From: an uncultured Oscillospiraceae bacterium | GTDB taxonomy: Bacteria > Bacillota > Clostridia > Oscillospirales > Oscillospiraceae | DNA: 64,000 nt | Reading direction: 5' to 3' | Assembly (NCBI GenBank): GCA_934573935.1 | Contig: CAKTMO010000004.1 | Span: 19,838 to 83,837 of the forward strand | Notes under the pieces: model-generated | The model's input: the letters and a program-made list of their open reading frames with translations, nothing else | What the model was told of the DNA's origin: nothing | Database searches by the model: none | Program-made: the position numbers and the translations under genes | Part shown: piece by piece, positions 1-7,739 of the stretch | How the letters are laid out: every line of letters begins with the position of its first letter | Numbering within the stretch: position 1 is the first letter of the stretch

Positions 1-536
1 AAAATCTGGAGCTGGTCAAGGAGGTCTGGCCCCCCATCATCGCGCTGGCGGAGGAGCTGGGCGTGAAGATCGCCATCGAGAACTGCCCCATGCTCTTCGG
101 CCCCGACCAGTGGCCCGGTGGCCAGAATCTGATGACCACCCCTCCCCTCTGGCACAAGGTCTTCGACATCCTGCCCAGCAAGAATCTGGGCATCAACTAC
201 GATCCCAGCCACTTCGTCTGGCAGATGATCGACTATATCAAGCCCCTGTACGAGTTCAAGGATAAGATCTTCCACGTCCATTACAAGGATATCAAGCTCT
301 ATCCCGAAAAGCTGGCCCGGGTGGGCGTCATGGCCTATCCCCTGGACTTCATGTCCCCCAAGCTGCCCGGCCTGGGCGATGTGGATTGGGGCAAGTTTGT
401 CTCCGCCCTTACCGATATCGGTTATGACAGCTTCACCTGTATCGAGGTGGAGGACAAAGCCTTTGAAGGCAGCGAGGAGGCTGTCCTCAACTCCCTGCGT
501 CTGAGCAAGCGCTATCTGGAGCAGTTCGTCATCTGA
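1..536 (+). CDS. Sugar phosphate isomerase/epimerase (TIM barrel), 5'-truncated
   Basis: The reading frame is open from base 3 and the gene starts before the window, so only the C-terminal ~177 residues are present. The visible metal-site pattern fits the xylose-isomerase-like / AP-endonuclease-2 TIM-barrel family: a Glu in IAIENCPM, Asp and His in NYDPSHF, His in FHVHYKD and a last Glu in CIEVED. These enzymes isomerise or epimerise sugar phosphates, inositols or related polyols in the cytoplasm with a divalent metal; the substrate cannot be named from this fragment. A strong hairpin follows 18 bases after the stop, so it is the last gene of its unit. The family call is fairly sure; the specific reaction is unknown. 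Confidence 0.8.
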   Translation, partial: NLELVKEVWPPIIALAEELGVKIAIENCPMLFGPDQWPGGQNLMTTPPLWHKVFDILPSKNLGINYDPSHFVWQMIDYIKPLYEFKDKIFHVHYKDIKLYPEKLARVGVMAYPLDFMSPKLPGLGDVDWGKFVSALTDIGYDSFTCIEVEDKAFEGSEEAVLNSLRLSKRYLEQFVI

Positions 537-553
537 TCCGCCGCACCGATCGA

Positions 554-598
554 AAAGGCCCGTTATGGCCCCTTTTACGGGGTCCATAACGGGCCTTT
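554..598 (+). terminator. Hairpin after the isomerase gene, built from a repeat unit
   Basis: A 15-bp perfect stem (arms 554-568 and 584-598) is extended by CCCC/GGGG with one bulged T and closed by a 6-base loop. Only a short T-run (TTTAT) follows, so termination efficiency is uncertain. The right arm overlaps the first 32-nt repeat described at 573-637. Confidence 0.6.
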
Positions 599-637
599 AT
601 GTACCATTTCTGTACCTATAACCGCCCTTTATGTACC
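573..637 (-). repeat. Two tandem 32-nt repeat units (locus 1)
   Basis: On the minus strand GGTACATAAA begins at 637 and again at 605, exactly 32 bases apart. Each is followed by a related segment (GGGCGGTTATAGG and GGCCCGTTATGG). The same units, also with period 32, recur on the plus strand at 46537-46601. No coding function is seen. Confidence 0.65.
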
Positions 638-678
638 GATAATTCCCCCATTTTTTCCTCATTTTGGCAACTCATGCC

Positions 679-707
679 TTTACACGCCAGTCAAAACGGG
701 GTATAAT
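679..707 (+). promoter_or_regulatory. Sigma-A promoter of the flippase-tetR unit
   Basis: TTTACA (679-684), a 17-base spacer and a perfect TATAAT (702-707). The 12-mer AAACGGGGTATA (694-705) runs into the -10 and recurs as both arms of the palindrome at 2945-2976, so it may be an operator half-site. Confidence 0.75.
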
Positions 708-739
708 AATGTGTTGAATCGTGCAAAAGGAGCAACTAC

Positions 740-2278
740 ATGAAGATCAACCAGATCAAAGCGGGCGCCGTGCTCTCCTATCTCTCCATGGGATTGAGCA
801 CCATCATCTCGCTTGTCTATACCCCCATCATGCTGCAGCGGCTGGGGGAGAGCGAATTCGGCGTTTATCAGGCGGTGCTGCCCATCATCTCCTATCTGAA
901 CCTGCTGAGCTTCGGCCTGGGCAGCGCCTATGTACGGTACTACTCCCGCTTTCAGGCCGCGGGAGACAAGCGGGGCTGCGCCAAGCTGAACGGCATGTTC
1001 CTGATCACCTACCTCTTTCTCGGCGCGGCGGTGCTGGGCATCGGCTTCGGCCTGTCCTACTGCGATGTGATCTTCGGCAAAAAGCTGACCCCCGACGAGA
1101 TCGCCCTGGCGGAAAAGCTGCTGCGGATCATGACGGTCAACGCCGCCCTCACCTTCCCCATCAGCGTGTTTGAGTCCCACGTCACCATCAACGAGCGGTA
1201 TCTGTTCCAGAAGATCGTGGCCATGGGCAAGCAGGTGCTCAACCCCCTCATCATGATCCCCCTGCTGATCATCGGCTACCGCAGCGTGATGCTGACCATC
1301 GTGTCCCTGATCTTCACCATCCTCAGCGGCATCCTGAACATCGGCTATTGCCTGACGAAGCTGCGGATGCGCTTCTCCTTCCGGCACTATGACTTCCGGC
1401 TGATGCGGGAGATGTTCGGCTTTACGGTATATGTATTCATCGGCATCGTGGTGGACAACGTCAACTGGTCCATCGACCGCCAGCTGCTGACATGGCTCCA
1501 CGGCTCCGCCGCCGTCACGGTGTATACCATTGCCGCACAGCTGAATAACTATTTCCTGCTGTTCGGCAACGCCATCTCCAATGTGATGACGCCCCGCGTC
1601 CACCGGCTGGTGGCGGAGGGCGCCTCCATGCGGAAGCTGGACGCATTGTTCACCAAGGTGGGGCGGCTGCAGTTTATCCTGCTGTCCTGCATCTTTCTGG
1701 GCTTTGTGGCCATCGGCCAGCCCTTCGTGGTGCTGTGGGGCGGCGGCGAGCAGTTCCGCGTGGACTACTGGACGGCGCTGCTGCTGTTCTTCGCCTGCCT
1801 GTGGACCAACGTTCAGACGGTGGGCATCGAGATCCAGCGGGCCAAGAACATGCACAAGTTCCGCTCGCTGACCTATCTGGGAGTGCTGGTGGGCAACATC
1901 CTCATCTCCATCCCCCTGTGCATGAAGTGGCAGGGCCTGGGCGCCGCCATCGGCACCGCCATTGCCACGCTGGTGGGCAACGTGTTTTTGATGAACTGGT
2001 ACTATCACCGGCGCATCGGACTGGATATCCCCGCCTTCTGGCGGCACATCTTCCACCTGATCCCCTCCATGCTGCCACCGGCGGCAGCGGCGGTGCTGCT
2101 GGCTGTCTTTACCCACCCCACCACCTATTGGGAGCTGATCCCCCCCGGCTGCGCCTTTGTGGCGGTATACGGCATATCGGTGTGGCTGTTCGGCCTGAAC
2201 CGTTATGAGCGCAGCCTTATCACTGGGCCGCTGCGGCGGCTGAGAAGACGCAAGGGAGGTGGCCGCCGTGCCTCGTAA
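740..2278 (+). CDS. Polysaccharide/lipid-linked oligosaccharide flippase (MVF/Wzx-like)
   Basis: A 512-residue, highly hydrophobic protein with about 12-14 membrane segments and the N-terminal pattern of the polysaccharide-biosynthesis (MOP superfamily) exporters: KAGAVLSYLSMGLSTIISLVYTPIMLQRLG. The family flips lipid-linked sugars or wall precursors across the membrane. Start chosen for the AAAGGAG site at 726-732 and the promoter just upstream. No glycosyltransferases flank it, so the cargo is unknown, and MurJ/SpoVB-type function is possible. The tetR gene is immediately downstream and its start lies inside the 3' end, so the two are co-transcribed. Family assignment is strong; substrate is open. 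Confidence 0.85.
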   Translation: MKINQIKAGAVLSYLSMGLSTIISLVYTPIMLQRLGESEFGVYQAVLPIISYLNLLSFGLGSAYVRYYSRFQAAGDKRGCAKLNGMFLITYLFLGAAVLGIGFGLSYCDVIFGKKLTPDEIALAEKLLRIMTVNAALTFPISVFESHVTINERYLFQKIVAMGKQVLNPLIMIPLLIIGYRSVMLTIVSLIFTILSGILNIGYCLTKLRMRFSFRHYDFRLMREMFGFTVYVFIGIVVDNVNWSIDRQLLTWLHGSAAVTVYTIAAQLNNYFLLFGNAISNVMTPRVHRLVAEGASMRKLDALFTKVGRLQFILLSCIFLGFVAIGQPFVVLWGGGEQFRVDYWTALLLFFACLWTNVQTVGIEIQRAKNMHKFRSLTYLGVLVGNILISIPLCMKWQGLGAAIGTAIATLVGNVFLMNWYYHRRIGLDIPAFWRHIFHLIPSMLPPAAAAVLLAVFTHPTTYWELIPPGCAFVAVYGISVWLFGLNRYERSLITGPLRRLRRRKGGGRRAS

Positions 2279-2858
2279 ATCCGGACGCAACACCAAGGGA
2301 CGCATCGTCTCCGCCGCCTGGAAGCTCTTTTATGAGCAGGGCTACGACAACACCACCGTGGAGGACATCATCTTCGAGTCCGAGACCTCCAAGGGCAGCT
2401 TTTACCACTATTTTGAGGGCAAGGACGCCCTGCTGGGCTCGCTGTCCATGATCTTTGACGAGAAGTACGAGGCGCTGCGGCAGGAGATGGATCCGGACAT
2501 GCACGCGGTGGACAAGCTGCTGTACATGAATCACGAGCTGTTCACCATGATCGACAACACCGTCTCCGTGGAGCTGCTGGCCCGCCTGTTCTCCACCCAG
2601 CTGACCACCAAGGGCGAAAAGCACATGCTCAGCCGCGACCGTACCTATTTCAAGCTGCTGCATCAGGTGGTGCGGCAGGGGCTGGAGCGGCAGGAGCTAC
2701 GCGGCGACCTGACCGCCAACGAGATCATTAACGACTATGCTATGCTGGAGCATGGGCTGATGTACGATTGGTGTCTGGCCGACGGCGGCTACTCTTTGGC
2801 ACGGTACGCCGACCGCACCATGCCGACGTTTTTGGAGAATTATCGACGGAAAAACTAA
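2268..2858 (+). CDS. TetR/AcrR family transcriptional regulator
   Basis: A 196-residue repressor-type protein. The N-terminus shows the TetR helix-turn-helix: GRIVSAAWKLFYEQGYDNTTVEDI followed by SKGSFYHYFEGKDALL, the classic recognition-helix signature. The remainder is a helical ligand domain of unknown specificity. A GTG at 2259 exists in frame, but it falls inside the GGGAGG ribosome site (2254-2259); the GTG at 2268 has proper spacing and gives MPRKSGRN. It overlaps the end of the flippase gene by 11 bases, so it is probably a self-regulating second cistron. The palindrome downstream (2945-2976) and the matching half-site in the flippase promoter are candidate binding sites. Confidence 0.9.
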   Translation: MPRKSGRNTKGRIVSAAWKLFYEQGYDNTTVEDIIFESETSKGSFYHYFEGKDALLGSLSMIFDEKYEALRQEMDPDMHAVDKLLYMNHELFTMIDNTVSVELLARLFSTQLTTKGEKHMLSRDRTYFKLLHQVVRQGLERQELRGDLTANEIINDYAMLEHGLMYDWCLADGGYSLARYADRTMPTFLENYRRKN

Positions 2859-2944
2859 AATTTATTTTTTCGTCTTCTGTTTGATTCACAAAACGTCTAT
2901 TGCACTTTTCTTTTATTTCAGCGTCTAAATTGAATCAATATCTA

Positions 2945-2976
2945 AACGGGGTATAGAATTCATTCTATACCCCGTT
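2945..2976. promoter_or_regulatory. Perfect 15-bp palindrome upstream of the putP promoter
   Basis: Arms 2945-2959 and 2962-2976 (AACGGGGTATAGAAT and its complement) are separated by only 2 bases. A usable hairpin loop is therefore short and no T-run follows, which argues for a protein operator as much as for a tetR terminator. It lies 5 bases from the putP -35. The rest of 2859-2944 is A+T-rich with no other feature seen. Confidence 0.55.
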
Positions 2977-2981
2977 CTGTA

Positions 2982-3010
2982 TTTACGTCTATAAAAAAGT
3001 ATGCTATAGT
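2982..3010 (+). promoter_or_regulatory. Sigma-A promoter of putP
   Basis: TTTACG (2982-2987), 17-base spacer, TATAGT (3005-3010), 33 bases before the start codon. Confidence 0.65.
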
Positions 3011-3043
3011 AGCGTTCGTTAGACGAAAGAGAGGTTCCAAAGT

Positions 3044-4594
3044 ATGACATCTGCACAAATTTGTATCATCATCGCCATTGCGGTGTATCTGATCGCTATG
3101 GTGTTCGTCGGCGTGGCGTACTCCCGCGCCAGCAAGGGCGGCGCGGACAGCTTCTATCTGGGCGGCCGCCAGCTGGGCCCCGTGGTCACGGCCATGAGCG
3201 CCGAGGCCAGCGACATGAGCTCCTGGCTGCTGATGGGTCTGCCCGGCGTGGCCTACTTCACCGGTATCGCCGACGCGGCGTGGACCGCCATCGGCCTGGC
3301 CCTGGGCACGTATCTGAACTTCCTGCTGGTGGCCAAGCGGCTGCGCATCTACTCTGCCGAGATCAACGCCATCACCGTGCCGGAGTTCTTCTCCAAGCGC
3401 TTCAAGGATGACAAGAAGGTACTGCTGGGTATTTCCGCCCTGATCATTCTGATCTTCTTCATCCCCTACACTGCCTCCGGCTTTGCCGCCATCGGCAAGC
3501 TGTTCAACAGCCTGTTCGGCTTTGACTACATGGTCTCCATGCTGATCGGCGCGGCGGTGGTCATCCTCTATACCATCATGGGCGGCTTCCTGGCCGTGTC
3601 CACCACCGACCTGATCCAGAGCATCGTTATGACCATCGCCCTGATCGTGGTGCTGGGCTTCGGCATCGAGGTGGCCGGCGGCTGGGGCGCTGTTACCGAC
3701 AATGCCCGCTCCATCCCCGGCTATCTGAGTCTGGTGCAGATGACCGATATCTCCACCGGCGAGGTCACCGACTACGGCTTCATCAAGTCCCTGTCCATGC
3801 TGGCCTGGGGTCTGGGCTACTTCGGCATGCCCCACATCCTGCTGCGCTTCATGGGCATCAGCGACGCCAAGAAGATCAAGATCTCCCGCCGCATCGGCAG
3901 CATCTGGGTGGTCATCTCCATGACCGTGGCCGTTACCATCGGCATCGTGGGTCTGGCTATGTCCCGCGTGGGCGAGATCGAGACCTTCGGCTCCTCCAGT
4001 GCCGCCGAGGCCGTTATCGTTAAGATCGCCGACCTGTTGAGCACCCACGGCGTGCTGGCCGCACTGGCCGCCGGTCTGATCATCGCCGGTATTCTGGCCT
4101 CCACCATGTCCACGGCGGACAGCCAGCTGCTGGCCGCGTCCTCCAGCGTTTCCGAGGATCTGGTGAAGGAGGTCTTCGGCGTGAAGATGTCCAGCAAGGC
4201 CACCATGTGGGTGGCCCGCGTGACGGTCATCGCCATTTCCATTATCGCCGTGTTCCTGGCTCGCGACCCCAACAGCTCTGTGTTCACCATCGTGTCCTTC
4301 GCCTGGGCGGGCTTCGGCGCCACCTTCGCTCCCGCCATGCTGACGGCGCTGTTCTGGAAGCGCACCACCAAGTGGGGCGTGCTGGCCGGTATGATCTCCG
4401 GCGGCGCCATGGTGTTCATCTGGAAGTATCTGGTGAAGACCATGGGCGGCGCGTGGGGTATCTACGAGCTGCTGCCTGCCTTCATCGTGGCGCTGGCCTT
4501 CATCGTGGTGGTTTCCCTGCTGACCAAGGCTCCCGACGCCGACACCGTGGCCACCTTCGACAAGGTCAAGGTGGAGTGCAAGAACACCAAGTAA
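3044..4594 (+). CDS. putP: Sodium/proline symporter
   Basis: A 516-residue sodium:solute symporter (SSS family) with about 13 membrane segments. The N-terminal block YSRASKGGADSFYLGGRQLG, followed by AMSAEASDMSSWLLMGLPG, is the PutP signature (E. coli PutP has the same SAGASDMSGWLLMGLPG region that contributes to the Na+ site). It imports L-proline with Na+ for use as nutrient or osmoprotectant. It has its own promoter at 2982-3010 and a GAGAGG site near 3030, and ends in a strong terminator, so it is monocistronic. Specificity for proline rather than another solute follows from family similarity only. Confidence 0.92.
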   Translation: MTSAQICIIIAIAVYLIAMVFVGVAYSRASKGGADSFYLGGRQLGPVVTAMSAEASDMSSWLLMGLPGVAYFTGIADAAWTAIGLALGTYLNFLLVAKRLRIYSAEINAITVPEFFSKRFKDDKKVLLGISALIILIFFIPYTASGFAAIGKLFNSLFGFDYMVSMLIGAAVVILYTIMGGFLAVSTTDLIQSIVMTIALIVVLGFGIEVAGGWGAVTDNARSIPGYLSLVQMTDISTGEVTDYGFIKSLSMLAWGLGYFGMPHILLRFMGISDAKKIKISRRIGSIWVVISMTVAVTIGIVGLAMSRVGEIETFGSSSAAEAVIVKIADLLSTHGVLAALAAGLIIAGILASTMSTADSQLLAASSSVSEDLVKEVFGVKMSSKATMWVARVTVIAISIIAVFLARDPNSSVFTIVSFAWAGFGATFAPAMLTALFWKRTTKWGVLAGMISGGAMVFIWKYLVKTMGGAWGIYELLPAFIVALAFIVVVSLLTKAPDADTVATFDKVKVECKNTK

Positions 4595-4605
4595 TCGTAC
4601 ATATG

Positions 4606-4638
4606 AAAAAATCCCCTGCTGACGCAGGGGATTTTTTT
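4606..4638. terminator. Bidirectional terminator between putP and the DUF4097 gene
   Basis: Perfect 14-bp stem (AAAAAATCCCCTGC, loop TGAC) with a 7-T run on the plus strand and an A-run that gives U's on the minus strand. It overlaps the stop codon of the convergent DUF4097 gene at 4637-4639. Confidence 0.85.
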
Positions 4639-5530
4639 AATCCAGATCTTCGATCTTCAAGTCGCCGCTGGTGGTATTTATCGTGATACTGCCGCTGCCG
4701 TCGCCGCAGGTACCGCCTGCCGTCAGCGGGAAATCGCTTTCCAGATCGCCGGATACCGTGCTGTAGTCCAGCGTAAAGCCGGCGTTTCGGGGCAGCTCCA
4801 GATCCACATTGCCGCTGACGGTGTTCAGCTCGATCCGGTCGGGGCACTTACGCAGCGTCAGATCGACCTCGCCGCTGGTGCTGCCGCCGGTCACCTGACG
4901 GAAGCTGCCGTCCAGATCGATCTTGCCGGACACGGTGGTCAGCTTCGCACTATCCGCCGTGATGGGGTCGGTTTCCAGATCGCCGGAAACGCTGTCAAAG
5001 GTCAGCGTCTCTTTCACCGTCAGGGCCGCCACATCGAAATCGGCGGACACGCTGTTCAACCGCACCTCCGTCAGATGCTCCGCCACCGCGCGGGGAAGCT
5101 GCACTGTCAGCTTCTTGGCGGGCAGATCCGGCAGCGTCAGGAATGCATCTTCGGTGTACCGCACCTTCAGCACGCCGTCCTGCTCCGTCACCACCATGGC
5201 ATAGGAGTAAGACGTCTCGTGCTCCGGCTGCTCTCGCACCAGAATGTCGCTGTCGCTCGTCACCAGTATCTCCACTTCGCCGGAGATCCAGTCGATGTCC
5301 AGGGCGGTGGTCTCGGTTCCCTCCGGCAGAATGTAGTCGCTGCCGGTATAGAGAGCCTCCGTAGGGGTCGGCGTCTCTGCTTGCTCCCAGGCGCCTGTGG
5401 CGGGGTCGAGGCGCAGATTCCGCAGGTCGCTGAACCGTCCGCCCATGGCAAAGCCTGCCGCGGACAGACACAGGCCCAGACCCACCAGGGCCGCCGCCAC
5501 GATCAGCGTCACTTTTACCGATTTTTTCAT
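4637..5530 (-). CDS. DUF4097 family beta-repeat membrane-anchored protein
   Basis: A 297-residue protein: one N-terminal membrane segment (VTLIVAAALVGLGLCLSAAGF, residues ~6-26) and then an extracytoplasmic domain with repeated short strands of the type TVSGDLE / SVSADFD / TTSGDL. This is the right-handed beta-solenoid pattern of DUF4097 (often annotated 'adhesin-like'). The start at 5530 has GAAAGGAGG 7-8 bases upstream; a longer open frame to 5845 runs over the DUF1700 gene and is not used. ATGA overlap with the upstream DUF1700 gene shows translational coupling. PadR-DUF1700-DUF4097 sets are usually envelope-stress or lipid-responsive operons; the actual activity is not known. Confidence 0.85.
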   Translation of the reverse strand: MKKSVKVTLIVAAALVGLGLCLSAAGFAMGGRFSDLRNLRLDPATGAWEQAETPTPTEALYTGSDYILPEGTETTALDIDWISGEVEILVTSDSDILVREQPEHETSYSYAMVVTEQDGVLKVRYTEDAFLTLPDLPAKKLTVQLPRAVAEHLTEVRLNSVSADFDVAALTVKETLTFDSVSGDLETDPITADSAKLTTVSGKIDLDGSFRQVTGGSTSGEVDLTLRKCPDRIELNTVSGNVDLELPRNAGFTLDYSTVSGDLESDFPLTAGGTCGDGSGSITINTTSGDLKIEDLD

Positions 5531-6126
5531 AGATTCTCCTCCTTTCGGATAAACAGGCCCTTGATCTGATGGGCCAGCCAGACTGTCAGCTGCCACAGCA
5601 GCTTGCACAGCTCCACCGTCATCAGTCCGCCCAGCACGCACAGGCCCAGCAGCACCAGTCCCGCGCCCAGCAGCAGAAGGCCCAGGGGCAGCGTCAGGAT
5701 GGCGGCGCGGATGGCGATGATGGGGGCGGCCACCACGGCCACCGCAAGGCCGATCACCACCGCCACCGCCGCAAAGCCCAGCGCCCAGATGGACACGAAC
5801 AGCGCCAGCACAATGGCCCCACACGCCAGCAGCAGCGGCACCCACACGGGGCTGCCCACCACCGCCAGCACGATGGCCAGGGGCGTCCAGCCGCTTTTGG
5901 GCTTCATGCGGGTGCTGACCAGCTTGGAAAGCGGCATCTCCTGCAGGATGCTCTGGGCGATCTGGGCGGGACTGCCCAGCTTGGCGGTGGCCTCCGCTTC
6001 GGTCATGCCCTCCTCCATCATGTCGTCCAGCAGCTCACTGTAATACTCCAGATTGCGCCGGCGCTCCTCCTCCGGCAGCTGCATGAGCGCACGCTCCAGC
6101 AGCTGCAAAAAATCAGCCTTGGTCAT
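5527..6126 (-). CDS. DUF1700 (HAAS-type) membrane protein
   Basis: A 199-residue protein. The N-terminal ~80 residues (FLQLLERALMQLPEEERRRNLEYYSELLDDMMEEGMTEAEATAKLGSP) form the helical HAAS/DUF1700 domain typical of proteins encoded beside PadR regulators. They are followed by 3-4 membrane helices of low complexity (A/V/L/I). In related systems the cytoplasmic domain works with the PadR repressor as a sensor or sequestering partner; here that is inferred from position. It overlaps padR by 14 bases and the DUF4097 gene by 4 bases, so all three are one transcript. Confidence 0.87.
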   Translation of the reverse strand: MTKADFLQLLERALMQLPEEERRRNLEYYSELLDDMMEEGMTEAEATAKLGSPAQIAQSILQEMPLSKLVSTRMKPKSGWTPLAIVLAVVGSPVWVPLLLACGAIVLALFVSIWALGFAAVAVVIGLAVAVVAAPIIAIRAAILTLPLGLLLLGAGLVLLGLCVLGGLMTVELCKLLWQLTVWLAHQIKGLFIRKEENL

Positions 6127-6439
6127 ACCGCAGCCCTCCTCTGATAAATTCGTACATAGATTCCAATTCCTTCCAATCCTCCACGGCGGCGGACAGCTGT
6201 TGCCGTCCCTGCTCCGTCAAATGGTAAAATTTCCGCAGGCGGCTGTTGTGCTCCACGCTGTACACCGTCAGGGCGCCGGCGCCCTCCAGCCGCCGCAGGA
6301 TGGGATATAGGGTGGATTCCGACACCTGCACGCAGACGGACAAATCCTTGACGATCTTATAGCCGTAGGAATCCCCCCGCGCCAGGGCGGATAACACGCA
6401 GGCCTCCAATAGTCCTCGCTTCATTTGTGGGTCGAGCAT
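6113..6439 (-). CDS. PadR family transcriptional regulator
   Basis: A 108-residue winged-helix repressor: MLDPQMKRGLLEACVLSALARGDSYGYKI..., then ESTLYPILRRLEGAGAL (recognition helix) and YHLTEQGRQQL. This is the PadR N-terminal domain with a short C-terminal dimer helix (PadR-s2 type). In-frame starts exist at 6457 (GTG), 6445 and 6439. AAAGGGGG at 6454-6447 leaves 7 bases only for 6439, so that start is chosen. The promoter immediately upstream carries a palindrome centred between -10 and -35, so autorepression is very likely. First gene of the PadR-DUF1700-DUF4097 operon. Confidence 0.9.
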   Translation of the reverse strand: MLDPQMKRGLLEACVLSALARGDSYGYKIVKDLSVCVQVSESTLYPILRRLEGAGALTVYSVEHNSRLRKFYHLTEQGRQQLSAAVEDWKELESMYEFIRGGLRYDQG

Positions 6440-6460
6440 GTTCATGCCCCCTTTCACGTT

Positions 6461-6481
6461 ATACTATACGCCGCATAGTAT
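6461..6481. promoter_or_regulatory. Probable PadR operator over the promoter
   Basis: Inverted repeat ATACTAT-N7-ATAGTAT, perfect arms of 7 bases, covering the whole -10 and most of the spacer of the padR promoter. Bound repressor would block RNA polymerase. PadR proteins bind AT-rich dyads of this size. Confidence 0.7.
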
Positions 6482-6491
6482 TGTGTGTCAA
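6463..6491 (-). promoter_or_regulatory. padR operon promoter
   Basis: Minus strand: consensus TTGACA (6491-6486), 17-base spacer, TATAGT (6468-6463). Confidence 0.85.
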
Positions 6492-6517
6492 GAGGGTTTT
6501 TGTATTTTTTATCCTGC

Positions 6518-6546
6518 TTGCCATTTTGCCGGAGCTGTGCTACAAT
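6518..6546 (+). promoter_or_regulatory. Promoter of the F420-like protein / queH unit
   Basis: TTGCCA (6518-6523), 17-base spacer, TACAAT (6541-6546). It diverges from the padR promoter 27 bases away. Confidence 0.65.
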
Positions 6547-6575
6547 AAGTCAAATATCAGCAAGGAGGCTGTACC

Positions 6576-7739
6576 ATGACGGAGACAGCAAAACCGCAGC
6601 TGGCGCCCCGTGAGCGCTGCACCGGCTGCGGCGCCTGCGCCAGCGGCTGCCCCAAGGGCGCCATCCATATGGTGCGGGACAAGGAGGGGTTCCTCTATCC
6701 CCAGATCACTGAGGGCTGCGTGGCCTGCGGCCACTGCGCCCACGTGTGCCCCGCGCTGAAGCAGCGGGAGGTGCGCAGCGCCCCCGCCGTATTCGCCGTA
6801 TGGAGCGAGGATGACCAGCTGCGCGCCCACTCCACCGCCGGCGGCGTGTTCACCGCGCTGGCGTCGTTCGTGCTGGAGGGCGGCGGCGTGGTGTTCGGCG
6901 CGGCGCTGGACGAGAAAATGCACGTGCGCCACATGGCGGTGAAAAACAAGGAGGATCTGCGCCTTCTGCGGGGAGCCAAGCCCATTCAGAGCGAATTGGG
7001 CGAGACGTACCAGCAGGTGCAGATGTATCTGGAGCAGAATCGCTCCGTCCTTTTCTGCGGCACCCCCTGTCAGGTGGACGGCCTGTACCGCTTTTTGGGA
7101 GAACATCCGGAAAACCTGCTGACCTGCGACTTTGCCTGCAGCGGCGTCGGCTCCCCCGGCGTGTGGGCGCGGTTCGTGGAGTCCATGAACTACATCAAGC
7201 GCCATCCGGCGGTGGACGTCCACTTCTGCGACAAGCTGAAGGGCGAAAAGGACCGCCGGTTCCGCGTGTGGTTTGAGGGCGGTGGCACCTTTGACGCACC
7301 CTTGGGCAAATGCCAGCCCGGCCGGGGCATCCTGCGGCACCTGTTTCTGCGTCCCGCCTGCTATCGCTGCGACTACGCCGGTACCAACCGCCCTAGTGAC
7401 CTGACCATGACGGTGTTCCATCATATTCCCAAGGATTTCCACCCCCAGCAGCAGAAGGCGGGCATGTCCCTGCTGCTGGTCAATTCGGTGAAGGGCGCCC
7501 ACATCTTCGACCAGCTGCCCCTGAAACGGGAGGTCCGCACGCTGGAGGAGGCGGTGGCGGACAACGCCGCGCTGCGCCGTCCCGCCCCGCTGCCGCCGGA
7601 CCGCCAGCGGTTCTTTGAGGAGCTGGACCGGCTACCCTTCCGCAAGGTGTGCGACCGGTTCCTCTCCGTCCGCCCCTATCAGGCGCGGAAGAGCGGCAAG
7701 CTGACGGCGCTGAAGGAGAAGCTATGGAAAAAACGCTGA
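6576..7739 (+). CDS. Coenzyme F420 hydrogenase/dehydrogenase beta-subunit-like iron-sulfur protein
   Basis: A 387-residue protein. Residues ~15-60 hold two 4Fe-4S motifs (CTGCGACASGCP and CVACGHCAHVCP). The FrhB N- and C-terminal domains follow: STAGGVFTAL, then GTPCQVDGLYRFLG. Family members move electrons between ferredoxin, flavins and diverse partners; in Clostridia many are not F420-linked and occur beside polysaccharide genes. Oddity: the usual motif after the CxxC (R..D[IL]T.GDFWG) is here RPSDLTMTVFHHI, losing the glycine-aspartate pair. The start has AAGGAGG 10 bases upstream. Its last 16 bases overlap queH. Physiological partner unknown. Confidence 0.8.
   Translation: MTETAKPQLAPRERCTGCGACASGCPKGAIHMVRDKEGFLYPQITEGCVACGHCAHVCPALKQREVRSAPAVFAVWSEDDQLRAHSTAGGVFTALASFVLEGGGVVFGAALDEKMHVRHMAVKNKEDLRLLRGAKPIQSELGETYQQVQMYLEQNRSVLFCGTPCQVDGLYRFLGEHPENLLTCDFACSGVGSPGVWARFVESMNYIKRHPAVDVHFCDKLKGEKDRRFRVWFEGGGTFDAPLGKCQPGRGILRHLFLRPACYRCDYAGTNRPSDLTMTVFHHIPKDFHPQQQKAGMSLLLVNSVKGAHIFDQLPLKREVRTLEEAVADNAALRRPAPLPPDRQRFFEELDRLPFRKVCDRFLSVRPYQARKSGKLTALKEKLWKKR

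Noticed and set aside
680-2305. Long minus-strand open frame (541 codons) opposite the flippase
   Set aside because: Product is His/Gln/Gly/Asp-rich with no domain, typical of the complement of a G+C-rich gene; the plus-strand flippase has promoter, ribosome site and family signature.
4637-5845. Longer form of the DUF4097 gene starting at 5845
   Set aside because: It would read out of frame through the DUF1700 gene; AAAGGAGG before 5530 and the membrane anchor fix the start.
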